Below, piece by piece: positions 1 to 9,689 of a stretch of 64,000 nucleotides of DNA; positions within the stretch are counted from its first letter, which is position 1, and each line of letters begins with the position of its first letter. Made by a program: the position numbers and the translations under genes. The stretch comes from Mucilaginibacter gossypii (GTDB lineage: Bacteria; Bacteroidota; Bacteroidia; Sphingobacteriales; Sphingobacteriaceae): NCBI RefSeq assembly GCF_900100945.1, contig NZ_FNCG01000003.1, forward strand, positions 1-64,000. Reading direction: 5' to 3'. The notes beneath the pieces were generated by a model that did not search any database, was not told where the DNA came from, and saw nothing but the letters and a program-made list of their open reading frames with translations.

Positions 1-2
1 CT

Positions 3-284
3 ATTGTAACGGACGGCTTTGGTGGATATGCCGGTTTAAATAAAATATTCCGTGAACATCAGGTATTAAACAAGGAAAAAGAAGAGTATGCCCGGGGAGA
101 GTATCACACCAATACGATTGAGGGCTTTTGGACATTGTTAAAACGGGGGATATATGGTCAATACCATAAAGTATCGCTCAGACATTTGCAATCATACCTG
201 AATGAGTTCACATTTAAATATAACAATAGAGGCAATAACCAGGTGTTTAACTTTTTAATTAACAAAATGGCTACTGCCTCTTGA
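3..284 (+). CDS. IS1595/ISXO2-type transposase, C-terminal part (cut by window edge)
   Basis: An open frame enters from the left edge and ends at 284, giving the last 93 residues of a transposase. It carries the pattern expected at the end of the ISXO2-like DDE domain: an Asp in VTDGFGGY, then HTNTIEGFW (the third catalytic region with its Asn/Glu), then LLKRGIYGQYHKVS and a YLNEFTFKYNNR tail. These are typical of IS1595-family elements. The N-terminal half lies outside the window, so whether the element is intact cannot be judged. It lies just upstream of the polysaccharide operon and may have arrived by insertion next to it. Confidence 0.8.
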   Translation: MVTDGFGGYAGLNKIFREHQVLNKEKEEYARGEYHTNTIEGFWTLLKRGIYGQYHKVSLRHLQSYLNEFTFKYNNRGNNQVFNFLINKMATAS

Positions 285-294
285 TGGGCTATTA

Positions 295-391
295 CTCTTG
301 AGAGGGGGCGCGGAGGGAGAGTGGTAGCAGGGGTGTGTTTCTGCAGTAGGTTTATCAAAGCAGAGACACACCCCTCAGCTCCTCTCAAGAG
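295..391. repeat. Nested palindromic repeat downstream of the transposase
   Basis: Two nested inverted repeats are visible. The outer arms are CTCTTGAGAGG (295-305) and CCTCTCAAGAG (381-391). The inner arms are GGGGTGTGTTTCTGC (330-344) and GCAGAGACACACCCC (360-374), with one mismatch. The structure could be a REP-like intergenic palindrome, a non-autonomous element or an end-associated structure of the neighbouring IS. A terminator is less likely because no T-run follows either side. Confidence 0.6.
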
Positions 392-480
392 GGGAATCGC
401 ACGTTCCCCCGCTTTTTATACCTTAGGTTGACGGCTATGCCTGCTTGGGGGGATAAACCATTTAAAGAATAAGCTTACCT

Positions 481-1890
481 ATGAAATTATTACGTTATTC
501 TGTTTTCCTGATAGTTATTGCCGCGAATGCAGTAAACGGGCAAACTAACCTGGACTGGGCAAAAAAGGTTGGGGCCAGGCATGCGCCGCAAAAAACAGTA
601 GTGTGGTATGTTAATGACAATGGTGCGGCTAACGATGGCAACACCGTAAATACAGTAGCGATACAAAAAACTATTGACCAATGCTCGGCAAAAGGAGGTG
701 GTATAGTCTCATTTAAACCCGGTAAATATTTGACAGGTTCCATTTTTTTAAAGAATAATGTTTGCCTCAATATTGATGAGGGAGTAACGTTGTTGGGTAG
801 CCAGGACCTGAAAGATTACCCCGAAATTGATACCCGCGTTGCCGGTATTGAAATGAAATGGCCTGCCGCTTTGATCAACATAGCCGGGCAAGCCAATGTG
901 GCAATTACCGGGAAAGGACTGGTAAACGCACAGGGTAAACCATTTTGGGACCTCTACCGGAAAATGCGGGCCGAATATGACCCTAAAGGTTTACGCTGGA
1001 TAGTTGACTACGACGCCAAGCGTCCGCGTACGTTGCTGGTTTCCAACTCGGCAGATGTTACCATTAAAAATGTTACGTTGCAACAGGCGGGGTTCTGGAC
1101 GGTGCAGTTGCTTTACTCAGATCATGTAACTGTTGATGGCATCACCATCCGCAATAACGTTGATGGGCATGGGCCATCGACAGATGGCATAGATATAGAT
1201 TCGTCCAGCTGGATCCTTGTGCAAAACTGCGATATTGATTGTAACGACGATGATTTTTGCCTTAAAGCCGGCAGGGATTGGGATGGGTTGCGGGTAAATA
1301 AACCGACCGAATATGTGGTGATCCGCAAATGTGTATCAAGGGCGGGGGCAGGATTGCTTACCTGCGGCAGCGAAACTTCGGGCGGGATCAGGCATGTGCT
1401 TGCCACCGACCTTACAGGTAACGGAACCAGTAATGGGTTAAACATTAAATCTGCAATTACGCGCGGCGGCACGGTTGAGGATATCCACTTTACAAACATA
1501 ACCATGAATGGCGTAGGCACGGCTTTTCAAATCACTATGAACTGGAACCCAAGCTACAGCTATTCTAAATTACCCGATGGTTACAATGAAGCAACGCTGC
1601 CCGATCATTGGAAAAAGATCCTGCATAAAGTGGATCCCGCGGAAAAAGGGATCCCGCACTTTAAGGATGTTTATATTTCAAATATTAAAGTTACCGGCGC
1701 TAAAAAGGCCATTAATGCTATTGGGCTTAAAGAATCAACTATGCAAAATTTTCATTTTGATAGAGTTAATATTGAGGCGGGTACTGCAGGTGATGTGCAG
1801 TTTGCACAGGCATGGGAGTGGAAAAACTCACAGATCAATACTCAGGATAACACAAAACTTAATTTAAATGATGCCGGCGCAGGTCAATAA
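481..1890 (+). CDS. Glycoside hydrolase family 28 (polygalacturonase / rhamnogalacturonase type)
   Basis: 469 residues with an N-terminal Sec signal ending near NAVNGQ, so probably periplasmic or surface exposed. The parallel beta-helix enzyme hydrolyses alpha-linked galacturonate in pectin. The GH28 landmarks appear in order: STDGIDID (Asp about 235), NDDD (Asp 256-258, the catalytic pair), GSETSGG and NIK. STD and GSETSGG in place of the textbook NTD and GHG are common in Bacteroidota members that act on rhamnogalacturonan or act as exo-enzymes. This is the first gene of a nine-gene operon; its 3' end overlaps the next gene by 23 bases, implying translational coupling. The exact substrate (homogalacturonan or RG-I backbone) is inferred from the neighbours (CE12, GH105). 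Confidence 0.88.
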   Translation: MKLLRYSVFLIVIAANAVNGQTNLDWAKKVGARHAPQKTVVWYVNDNGAANDGNTVNTVAIQKTIDQCSAKGGGIVSFKPGKYLTGSIFLKNNVCLNIDEGVTLLGSQDLKDYPEIDTRVAGIEMKWPAALINIAGQANVAITGKGLVNAQGKPFWDLYRKMRAEYDPKGLRWIVDYDAKRPRTLLVSNSADVTIKNVTLQQAGFWTVQLLYSDHVTVDGITIRNNVDGHGPSTDGIDIDSSSWILVQNCDIDCNDDDFCLKAGRDWDGLRVNKPTEYVVIRKCVSRAGAGLLTCGSETSGGIRHVLATDLTGNGTSNGLNIKSAITRGGTVEDIHFTNITMNGVGTAFQITMNWNPSYSYSKLPDGYNEATLPDHWKKILHKVDPAEKGIPHFKDVYISNIKVTGAKKAINAIGLKESTMQNFHFDRVNIEAGTAGDVQFAQAWEWKNSQINTQDNTKLNLNDAGAGQ

Positions 1891-4804
1891 TAAATACAAG
1901 TTTTTAAAGAGAATTCTTGTTTGCGTGGGAGCAGGTTTGGCATTGCTTTTTAGTGCCTGGTCAGTTCCTTCGGCACAAAAGAGAGGTAGTGTTATTTCGC
2001 TGGCAGGCCGGTGGCAGTTTCAGATGGATTCGGCCGATAAGGGGATTGAAGAGAAATGGTTCTTGAGACCGCTTACGGATACTATCCATTTGCCAGGCTC
2101 CATGATCCAAAACTTAAAAGGAGATGACATCAGCCTTAAAACAAAATGGACAGGAAGTATTTATGACAGTTCATGGTTTTATAACCCGCGTTTAGCTAAG
2201 TACCGGGTGCCTGGCAACCTCAAAATACCTTTCTGGCTTACACCGCCGAAACACTATACAGGAGCTGCATGGTATAAAAAAGAAGTAATTATCCCTGCAG
2301 ATTGGAAAAACAAACACCTTGTGCTTTTTCTCGAACGGGCTCATACCGAAACCAGGTTATGGGTTGATGATACCGAAATTGGGATGCAAAACAGCCTGGT
2401 AGCCCCGCATCAATTTGATCTGGGAAACAAACTATCGCCCGGAAAACATCAAATTACACTTTGTATTGATAACCGCGTTAAAGCGATCAACGTAGGACCC
2501 GATTCACATAGTATTACTGATCATACACAGGGCAACTGGAATGGCGTGATCGGCAAAATGGAGCTGAGAGCCGGAGACCAGACCTGGCTGGATGAGATCC
2601 AGGTATACCCTGATCTGAAACAAAAAACAGCCCATATCAAAATACTGATTAAAACCGAAAGGGGAACTGCTAACGGTAAAATCACAGTTTCGGCCAAAGC
2701 ATTTAATAGCCCGGTTTTACAGCTAATACCAGTTGTAAGTAAGCCTGTTGATATCAAGGATAGTGTAGCAGAGTTAACGATTGACTTGCCGATGGGCGTA
2801 AAAATGCAGACATGGGATGAATTTAATCCGGTTTTATACCGGCTTACAGCAACGCTGCACACTGCGGATGGATCAACAGATACAAGGCAGGTGGATTTTG
2901 GCATGCATGAGTTTAAGGCCGATGGAAAAACATTTACCATAAATGGCAAACCCGTTTTTCTGCGTGGTACGGTGAATAACTGTGAGTTCCCGCTTACCGG
3001 TTATCCGCCTACTACCGAAGCAGAATGGGACCGGATCTTTAAGATTTGCAGGGAACACGGGCTTAACCACATGCGGTTTCACTCCTGGTGCCCGCCTGAG
3101 GCTGCTTTCGATGCAGCTGATAAAGCCGGCTTCTACTTGCATGTGGAAGGGCCGTCATGGGCAAATCATGGCAGTGGTTTGGGTGTGGGGCGGCCTATCG
3201 ACCAATATATTTATGACGAAACAAACCGCATGGTTAAGTGGTACGGTAATCATCCTTCGTTTTGTATGATGGCTTATGGTAATGAGCCAAGCGGTAAACA
3301 GGTAGAATACCTTACTAAATTTGTTGATTACTGGAAAGCTAAAGATCCGCGCAGGCTTTACACAGGAGCGGCGGTAGGCGGTAGTTGGCCGGTAATCCTC
3401 AATAACGAATATATGGCCCGTGCGGGTGCGCGTGGTTTGGCCTGGAACCAGCGGCCCGAAAGTTACTCTGATTACAGCAAACAGATAGCTCAGTTTAATG
3501 TGCCCTTTGTGGCCCATGAGATGGGGCAATATTGTGCTTTCCCCGATTTTAAGGAAATCAGGAAATATACGGGGATATATAAAGCCAAAAACTTTGAACT
3601 TTTTCAGGAAGACCTCCAAGATCATGGAATGGCCGATGAGGCCGAAAAATTCCTGATGGCTTCGGGAAAATTACAGGCTTTATGTTATAAGCACGAAATT
3701 GAAAAAGCCATGCGTACACCCGGCTATTCGGGCTTTCAGTTGCTTTCGTTAAATGACTATCCGGGACAGGGTACTGCCCTGGTTGGTGTACTCAATGCCT
3801 TTTGGGATAGTAAGGGCTATATTACAGCAAGGCAGTTTGCCCGGTTTTGCAATGCAACAGTGCCGCTTATCCGTACCGAAAAGTTTGTATATCAAAACAA
3901 CGAAACGCTAAAAGCGCAGGTTGAGCTGTTTAACTATAGCAAGCCTATGACAACCGCGATGAACTGGAAATTAACCGATGCGCAACATAAAGTGATTAGC
4001 GAAGGTGTGCTTGATAAAAAAAGCTATGTAATGGGTAACTGCCAGCAGGCAGGAGTGATTAGTGTGGCTTTATCAAAAATAAAATCGCCGGTAAAACTGA
4101 ACCTTGAAGTAGCCGTGCCTAACACTCAATATGTAAACGACTGGGATTTTTGGGTGTATCCCGCAAACTTGCCTGCTGTGAAAACCGATGTGTATTATAC
4201 TACTTCGCTGGATGATAAGGCCAAAGAGGTACTCAATAATGGCGGCAAAGTATTTCTGAATGCCTCGGGTAAGGTAATAAAGGGCAAGGAAATTATACAA
4301 TCATTTACTCCTGTTTTCTGGAATACCTCCTGGTTTAAAATGCGCCCTCCGCATACGCTTGGTTTTGTGTGCGATCCTAAGCATCCTGCGTTTAATGATT
4401 TCCCGACATCATCCTATAGTGAAATACAATGGTGGGATATCCTCTCGAATGTGCAGGTAATGCACCTGGAAGATTTTCCGGCAACATTCCGCCCGGTTAT
4501 TCAGCCTATTGATACCTGGTTCATGAACCGCCGTTTGGCATTGCTCTTTGAAGTCAGGGTGGGTAAGGGGAGCCTGATGGTGAGCAGTGCCGATCTTTCG
4601 CCAACAACCGGCGAAGACAGGCCGGCGGCAAAGCAATTATATTACAGCATTTTAAAATATATGTCGTCACCGCAGTTTAAACCTGCTGACAGCATTTCGA
4701 TGGAAACTGTTGATGATCTTTTCAAAACTGCTTCAAAAGAGGTGTTTGTGTCCTATACCAACGGCGCACCTGACGAACTGAAGCCTAAAAACATAAAAAA
4801 GTAA
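1868..4804 (+). CDS. Glycoside hydrolase family 2 protein of the pectin operon
   Basis: 978 residues with a membrane-spanning signal near residues 14-35. The order is a GH2 sugar-binding jelly-roll (about 45-235, with GAAWYKKEV and LWVDD), an Ig-like domain, then a TIM barrel. Candidate acid/base Glu 473 sits in YGNEPSG and candidate nucleophile Glu 551 in HEMGQY, both in the expected GH2 positions. A long C-terminal region (about 640-978) follows, with a beta-sandwich and a glutamine-amidotransferase-like fold pattern. GH2 covers beta-galactosidase, beta-glucuronidase and related activities; in this setting it probably trims side chains of rhamnogalacturonan. The exact sugar cannot be read from sequence. 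It overlaps the GH28 gene and is followed one base later by the first esterase. Confidence 0.82.
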   Translation: MMPAQVNNKYKFLKRILVCVGAGLALLFSAWSVPSAQKRGSVISLAGRWQFQMDSADKGIEEKWFLRPLTDTIHLPGSMIQNLKGDDISLKTKWTGSIYDSSWFYNPRLAKYRVPGNLKIPFWLTPPKHYTGAAWYKKEVIIPADWKNKHLVLFLERAHTETRLWVDDTEIGMQNSLVAPHQFDLGNKLSPGKHQITLCIDNRVKAINVGPDSHSITDHTQGNWNGVIGKMELRAGDQTWLDEIQVYPDLKQKTAHIKILIKTERGTANGKITVSAKAFNSPVLQLIPVVSKPVDIKDSVAELTIDLPMGVKMQTWDEFNPVLYRLTATLHTADGSTDTRQVDFGMHEFKADGKTFTINGKPVFLRGTVNNCEFPLTGYPPTTEAEWDRIFKICREHGLNHMRFHSWCPPEAAFDAADKAGFYLHVEGPSWANHGSGLGVGRPIDQYIYDETNRMVKWYGNHPSFCMMAYGNEPSGKQVEYLTKFVDYWKAKDPRRLYTGAAVGGSWPVILNNEYMARAGARGLAWNQRPESYSDYSKQIAQFNVPFVAHEMGQYCAFPDFKEIRKYTGIYKAKNFELFQEDLQDHGMADEAEKFLMASGKLQALCYKHEIEKAMRTPGYSGFQLLSLNDYPGQGTALVGVLNAFWDSKGYITARQFARFCNATVPLIRTEKFVYQNNETLKAQVELFNYSKPMTTAMNWKLTDAQHKVISEGVLDKKSYVMGNCQQAGVISVALSKIKSPVKLNLEVAVPNTQYVNDWDFWVYPANLPAVKTDVYYTTSLDDKAKEVLNNGGKVFLNASGKVIKGKEIIQSFTPVFWNTSWFKMRPPHTLGFVCDPKHPAFNDFPTSSYSEIQWWDILSNVQVMHLEDFPATFRPVIQPIDTWFMNRRLALLFEVRVGKGSLMVSSADLSPTTGEDRPAAKQLYYSILKYMSSPQFKPADSISMETVDDLFKTASKEVFVSYTNGAPDELKPKNIKK

Positions 4805-4805
4805 T

Positions 4806-5573
4806 ATGAAAGTATTGAAACCAGTTTTAGCTTTATTAATAATGGCCTTTGCCGGCCTGTCTTTTATCAATCAGCAAAAGCCAACCATTTATTTAATTGG
4901 CGATTCTACCACGCATAACAACGATAAAGAAACATGGGGCTGGGGAAGCATTATCCCATACTATTTCGATCTGGCAAAGATCAATATTGAAAACCATGCC
5001 ATGGCTGGTCGCAGCACGCGCACTTTTATAAAGGAAGGCCGCTGGAACAAGGTTGATTCATTATTAAAACCGGGCGATTATGTGATGATGGTATTTGGTC
5101 ATAATGAAGGCAGTAAGCCCGATACCACAAAAGCCGGTTATCGGGGTGTATTAAAGGGTACAGGTAATGAAACGGTAGAGCTTACCTGGCCTAATGGTAC
5201 CAAAGAAACAGTACATACCTATGGCTGGTATTTTCACAAATTTATAAGGGATACCAAAGCTAAAGGTGCAACACCTATAGTACTGTCCATGATCCCTCGT
5301 AATGAATTTCGTGATGGCAAAGTTATTCGTGCCGATAATGATTATGGTAAATGGGCACAAGAAGTGGCACAGCAGGAAGGTGCCATCTTTATTGATATGA
5401 ACCATATCACTGCCGATAAATATGATCAATGGGGAGCTGATTCGGTTAAGAAATTTTTCCCCGGAGATCATACCCATACTAACAAGATGGGCGCTACTAT
5501 AAATGCAGAATCAGTAGTTGATGGCATCCGGGCCAATCCCGTAAACTCTCTGAATAAATACCTTAAAAACTAA
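4806..5573 (+). CDS. Rhamnogalacturonan acetylesterase, CE12 (first copy)
   Basis: 255 residues with an N-terminal hydrophobic signal. It is an SGNH-fold esterase removing acetyl groups from the rhamnogalacturonan backbone. The block I motif IGDSTTHN holds the catalytic Ser 34. AMAGRST supplies the Gly block, FGHNEG the oxyanion Asn, and GDHTHTN the Asp 221-x-x-His 224 pair. This is the CE12 arrangement. It begins one base after the GH2 stop and is followed by a paralogue of the same family, so the operon carries two deacetylases that may prefer different acetyl positions. Confidence 0.9.
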   Translation: MKVLKPVLALLIMAFAGLSFINQQKPTIYLIGDSTTHNNDKETWGWGSIIPYYFDLAKINIENHAMAGRSTRTFIKEGRWNKVDSLLKPGDYVMMVFGHNEGSKPDTTKAGYRGVLKGTGNETVELTWPNGTKETVHTYGWYFHKFIRDTKAKGATPIVLSMIPRNEFRDGKVIRADNDYGKWAQEVAQQEGAIFIDMNHITADKYDQWGADSVKKFFPGDHTHTNKMGATINAESVVDGIRANPVNSLNKYLKN

Positions 5574-5587
5574 AATTTCGGGCTGCT

Positions 5588-6394
5588 ATGAAAAATATGA
5601 TCCGTACAAATGCCGGCTTAGGCTTATTGCTTGTCCTGGTTATGCTGTTATCTTCTTTTATGTTGATGAAACCTGCCGATAAGCCAACCTTTTACCTGAT
5701 AGGCGATTCGACTGTAAAAAATGGTAAAGGCAAAGGCGATGGTGGTTTATGGGGATGGGGGAATTACATAGCCCCTTATTTTGATACAACAAAAATAACG
5801 GTCGAAAATGACGCGCTTGGGGGCACCAGCAGCCGCACCTTCCAAACTATGGGTTTGTGGGACAAGGTATTGGTTAAAATCAAACCCGGCGACTTTGTGA
5901 TCATGCAGTTTGGCCATAATGATAGCGGCGCGCTTGATGACACAGCCCGGGCCCGCGGAACTATCAAAGGTATTGGCGGCGAACAGCAGGAAATATACAA
6001 CCCGATACGGAAAGTAAAAGAGGTGGTACATACCTACGGCTGGTATATGCGCAAATTTATTGCGGATATTAAAGCGAAGGGCGCAACGCCTATTATTTGT
6101 TCGCCTATACCCCGTAATGTGTGGAAAGATGGCAAATCTGCAGGCCGCAATAATGAAAACAGCTATGGGCAATGGGCACGTGAGTTGGGCGAACAAACCG
6201 GGGCGTTTTTCATCGACCTAAACAAACTGATTGCCGATGATTATGACCAGGAGGGCGAAGCAAAAGTTAAATCAACTTACTTCGGTACTGATGCCACGCA
6301 TACACTTGAGCCGGGTGCGCAGCTAAATGCCAGCATGGTTATTCAGGGCATCCGATCGTTCAATCAGTTGGCGCTCAATAAATATCTGAAGTAA
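5588..6394 (+). CDS. Rhamnogalacturonan acetylesterase, CE12 (second copy)
   Basis: 268 residues, signal peptide in the first 30. The SGNH motifs are complete: IGDSTVKN (Ser 41), LGGTSSRT, FGHNDSG and DATHTLEPG (Asp-x-x-His). It clearly resembles the preceding gene but is not identical, and it has an extra Gly/Lys-rich loop after the catalytic Ser. This points to an old tandem duplication with divergence. It deacetylates pectic polysaccharide so that the lyase and hydrolase enzymes can act. It lies 14 bases after the first copy, in the same operon. Confidence 0.9.
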   Translation: MKNMIRTNAGLGLLLVLVMLLSSFMLMKPADKPTFYLIGDSTVKNGKGKGDGGLWGWGNYIAPYFDTTKITVENDALGGTSSRTFQTMGLWDKVLVKIKPGDFVIMQFGHNDSGALDDTARARGTIKGIGGEQQEIYNPIRKVKEVVHTYGWYMRKFIADIKAKGATPIICSPIPRNVWKDGKSAGRNNENSYGQWARELGEQTGAFFIDLNKLIADDYDQEGEAKVKSTYFGTDATHTLEPGAQLNASMVIQGIRSFNQLALNKYLK

Positions 6395-6420
6395 CAGGTT
6401 CTGTAATTGATTGTGTCCGG

Positions 6421-7494
6421 ATGATGAAAAGAAGAGATTTTATTGAACAGTTAAGTATGGCTTCGGCAATGGCGTTATTGCCGGGTTTGGCTTTTGGTAA
6501 TCCAAATGATCATGTTTCGGCATTCGCTAAAAAACTGAAGCCTGTTGGCCGTAAGCTGGAAATGGAGGGTTATTACGTTTGGTGCAATAGCCCGATAGAG
6601 GGACCTGATGGCAGGATCCACGTATTTTTTTCAAGATGGATTGCTTCAAAAAAAATGGGCGGATGGATCAACGGATCTGAAATATGCCATGCTGTGGCAG
6701 ATACGCCGGAAAGCGAGTATAAGTTTTTAGAAACAATCCTCGCCCCGCGTGGTCCGGGTTATTGGGATGCTACTACCTGTCATAACCCGTCGATAAAAGT
6801 AGTTGATGGTAAATATTGCCTGTTTTTTATGGGCAACTCCAACGGTAAAACCAATACAAAACGAATAGGCCTGGCTACAGCCGATTCGCTTGACGGCCCC
6901 TGGACCCGTCCGGATGAACCACTGTTGCTGCCCGGTCCCGAAGGTGCATGGGACGATCATTGTACTACAAACCCCGCGTTTGTTAAACATCCCAACGGGC
7001 AATATTGGCTGTTTTATAAATCATGGAACACCAAAGAATATGAAACATCAACCGACCCATTGGTAAAGGGGAACCGTAAATATGGTTTAGCTATTGCCGA
7101 TAAGCTGGAAGGCCCTTATATCAAGTATGATGGCAACCCGGTTATAGATTTTTCGGGACGAGGCAATAATGCCCAGTTGGAGGATGCTTTTGTTTGGCTT
7201 GACAGGGGACGCTTTAGAATGCTTGCCCGGGACATGGGGGTATTTAATCACCAGTATGGTTTATACATGGAATCAAAAACCGGTAAAAAATGGGGCGAAC
7301 CGGAGATTGGCTATTTTAACGCCGATTATTACCATATCAATCAACCACCGCCACCGAAATATTTGAATAAATACGGCAGGTTTGAAAGGCCTCAGCTTTT
7401 ATTTCAAAATGGTAAACCCACTTACATGTTTACTACATCGCAGGGCGGTAAATACATGACAGCATCGCCATTCATATTTAAAATAGAATCATAG
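6421..7494 (+). CDS. GH43/GH117-like five-bladed beta-propeller protein with Tat-like signal
   Basis: 357 residues. The start MMKRRDFIEQ plus a hydrophobic stretch ending at GLAFGN resembles a twin-arginine signal, so export in folded form is likely. The body has repeated propeller blades with motifs such as IEGPDGRIHVFFSRW, CHNPSIKVVDGKYCLFF and DDHCTTNPAFVKHPNGQYWLFYKS, as in the GH43/GH32/GH117 clan where an Asp near each blade start sets the active site. I cannot assign the family with certainty. A role as an alpha-L-arabinosidase or galactosidase acting on pectin side chains is inferred from its place in the operon. Confidence 0.65.
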   Translation: MMKRRDFIEQLSMASAMALLPGLAFGNPNDHVSAFAKKLKPVGRKLEMEGYYVWCNSPIEGPDGRIHVFFSRWIASKKMGGWINGSEICHAVADTPESEYKFLETILAPRGPGYWDATTCHNPSIKVVDGKYCLFFMGNSNGKTNTKRIGLATADSLDGPWTRPDEPLLLPGPEGAWDDHCTTNPAFVKHPNGQYWLFYKSWNTKEYETSTDPLVKGNRKYGLAIADKLEGPYIKYDGNPVIDFSGRGNNAQLEDAFVWLDRGRFRMLARDMGVFNHQYGLYMESKTGKKWGEPEIGYFNADYYHINQPPPPKYLNKYGRFERPQLLFQNGKPTYMFTTSQGGKYMTASPFIFKIES

Positions 7495-7504
7495 CATCCT
7501 CAAC

Positions 7505-9646
7505 ATGAAGAAAATACTGCCCGTATATTTTGCATTATTTGTTGTTGTTTGGCCGGTTTTATTGAGGGCGCAAAATAAAATTGACCGTAAGGCTTTGGTG
7601 CAAAGGCACAATGTCATAAATAGTGGCACGGATACGCTTTCTCCTCTCTCGGTTGGTAATGGTCGATTTGCTTTTACGGTTGATGCTACCGGCTTGCAAA
7701 CTTTTCCTGAACATTACGATAAGGGCATTCCCTTAGGAACACAATCAGAGTGGGGCTGGCACAGCTTTAAAGATACAGCAGGCTACAAGTTTGATGAAAC
7801 TTTAAAAACCTATACGCTCAATGGCCGTAACGTAAGTTATTCGATACAATGGAACCAGCCCGGCCGTAACAGGAATGCTGCCAATTGGTTCAGGGAAAAT
7901 GTACATCGCCTGCAATTGGGTAACCTTGGTTTCCTGTTATTGCATAAGGATGTGAGCGAGGCACAGATAACCGATATTCAAAATATCCGGCAGGAACTTA
8001 ATTTGTGGACAGGGTGCATCAGCAGCTCATTTACTTTTGACGGCGAACAGGTAAAAGTTGAAACCTATGCGCACCAGGGGCAGGATCTGATAGCTGTGAA
8101 AGTACAATCGCCATTGTTAGCGCAGGGGAGACTTAAGGTAAGGCTATGTTTCCCTTTCCCCACCAATCAGTTTGCCGACTATGGCGATAACTGGAAAAAT
8201 CCGCAAAAACACTATTCGGCAATTGTTGGTTCCGGTGCCAGCGAGGCTACCATCATTCATCGTTTGGATACCAGCCAATATTTTGTTCGCCTCGCCTGGA
8301 ACGGTGTAGCTTCGGTTAAGCATACTGCTGCCCATCAGTTTGTGTTAACGCCTCTGGATAAAGCCGCTGAACTGACGTTTACCTGTTCGTTTAATCCAAA
8401 GAAATCCACTGCGGCTTTACCTGGTTTTGCCCAAACGCAAGCCAACAGCATACAGCAATGGAAAGCCTTTTGGCAAAGCGGAGGTGCGGTCGATTTCAGT
8501 GGCAGTACCGATCCCCGCGCAAAGGAACTGGAACGCAGGGTGGTGCTGTCTCAATATCTTACCAAAATACAATGTTCTGGTCATCAGCCCCCGCAGGAAA
8601 CCGGCTTAACGTATAACAGCTGGTATGGTAAACCGCACCTCGAGATGCACTGGTGGCACGGGATCCATTTTGCACTATGGGGCAGAGAGAAATTGCTCGA
8701 AAACAGTTTGGACTGGTACCATCACGTAAAAGCCAATGCCAGGGCTATCGCCAAAAGACAAGGATATGATGGCATCCGCTGGCAAAAAATGACCGATCCC
8801 GATGGCAATGAAAGCCCATCATCGGTAGGGGCATTCCTGATCTGGCAGCAACCGCATTTTATTTATTTTGCTGAGCTGGACTACCGCGCGCACCCAAATA
8901 AGGAAACCCTCGACAAATATAAAGACCTTGTACTGGCCGATGCAGATTTTATGGCCTCGTTTCCCACTTATGATAAGGAGCATGACCGGTATAATTTAGG
9001 CAAAGGAATTATCCTGGCGCAGGAACGTTACAAGCCCGAAGAAACATATAATCCAACCTATGAGTTGCAATACTGGCGCTGGGCTTTAAATACCGCCCAG
9101 CAATGGCTCAAACGCCTGGGCTTGCAGCCGGATAAAAAGTATGCCCAAATCCTGGATAAATTGGCCCGGTTACCCCAAAAGGATGGCGTTTACCTCGCTG
9201 CTGAAAGCTCGCCCGATGCCTATACTAATCCTAAATTAAAAACAGACCACCCGGCAGTATTGGCTGCTTATGGTATGCTGCCCTATAATGATAAACTGGA
9301 TACCGTGGTAATGAAGGAAACCTTTAACCTGGTTTGGGATGTATGGGATTGGAAGGATACCTGGGGCTGGGATTTCCCAATGACTGCCATGACAGCAGCC
9401 CGTTTAAATATGCCTGATAAAGCTGTCGATGCTTTGTTTATGCCCATAAAAACCAATACTTACTTAGCCAACGGCCACAATTACCAGGACGGGCGATTAC
9501 GCATGTACCTGCCTGGCAACGGTGGTTTACTGGCCGCTGTAGCCATGATGTGTGCCGGCTGGGATGGCTCAACCACTGTAAATCCCGGTTTCCCAAAAGA
9601 TGGGAAGTGGAAAGTAAGGTGGGAAGGGCTCAGGAAAATGCCTTAA
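7505..9646 (+). CDS. Six-hairpin (alpha/alpha)6 glycosidase-like protein, family uncertain
   Basis: 713 residues with a signal peptide ending near LLRAQ. The N-terminal third is beta-rich and starts with the recurring block SVGNGRFAFTVDATGLQTFPE. The rest is helical with aromatic-rich segments (LEMHWWHGIHFALWGR, GAFLIWQQPHFIYFAELDYR, ELQYWRWAL, WDWKDTWGWDFPM), the usual look of clan GH-L / GH65-like or GH95-like enzymes. Several Glu and Asp lie in these segments, but I cannot identify the catalytic pair. It is 10 bases after the propeller protein and 43 before GH105. A role in removing a pectic side-chain sugar is inferred from context only. Confidence 0.55.
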   Translation: MKKILPVYFALFVVVWPVLLRAQNKIDRKALVQRHNVINSGTDTLSPLSVGNGRFAFTVDATGLQTFPEHYDKGIPLGTQSEWGWHSFKDTAGYKFDETLKTYTLNGRNVSYSIQWNQPGRNRNAANWFRENVHRLQLGNLGFLLLHKDVSEAQITDIQNIRQELNLWTGCISSSFTFDGEQVKVETYAHQGQDLIAVKVQSPLLAQGRLKVRLCFPFPTNQFADYGDNWKNPQKHYSAIVGSGASEATIIHRLDTSQYFVRLAWNGVASVKHTAAHQFVLTPLDKAAELTFTCSFNPKKSTAALPGFAQTQANSIQQWKAFWQSGGAVDFSGSTDPRAKELERRVVLSQYLTKIQCSGHQPPQETGLTYNSWYGKPHLEMHWWHGIHFALWGREKLLENSLDWYHHVKANARAIAKRQGYDGIRWQKMTDPDGNESPSSVGAFLIWQQPHFIYFAELDYRAHPNKETLDKYKDLVLADADFMASFPTYDKEHDRYNLGKGIILAQERYKPEETYNPTYELQYWRWALNTAQQWLKRLGLQPDKKYAQILDKLARLPQKDGVYLAAESSPDAYTNPKLKTDHPAVLAAYGMLPYNDKLDTVVMKETFNLVWDVWDWKDTWGWDFPMTAMTAARLNMPDKAVDALFMPIKTNTYLANGHNYQDGRLRMYLPGNGGLLAAVAMMCAGWDGSTTVNPGFPKDGKWKVRWEGLRKMP

Positions 9647-9689
9647 TGTTTAACGTGTCTTTTTAGAATGGATATATAAAATCTACGAT

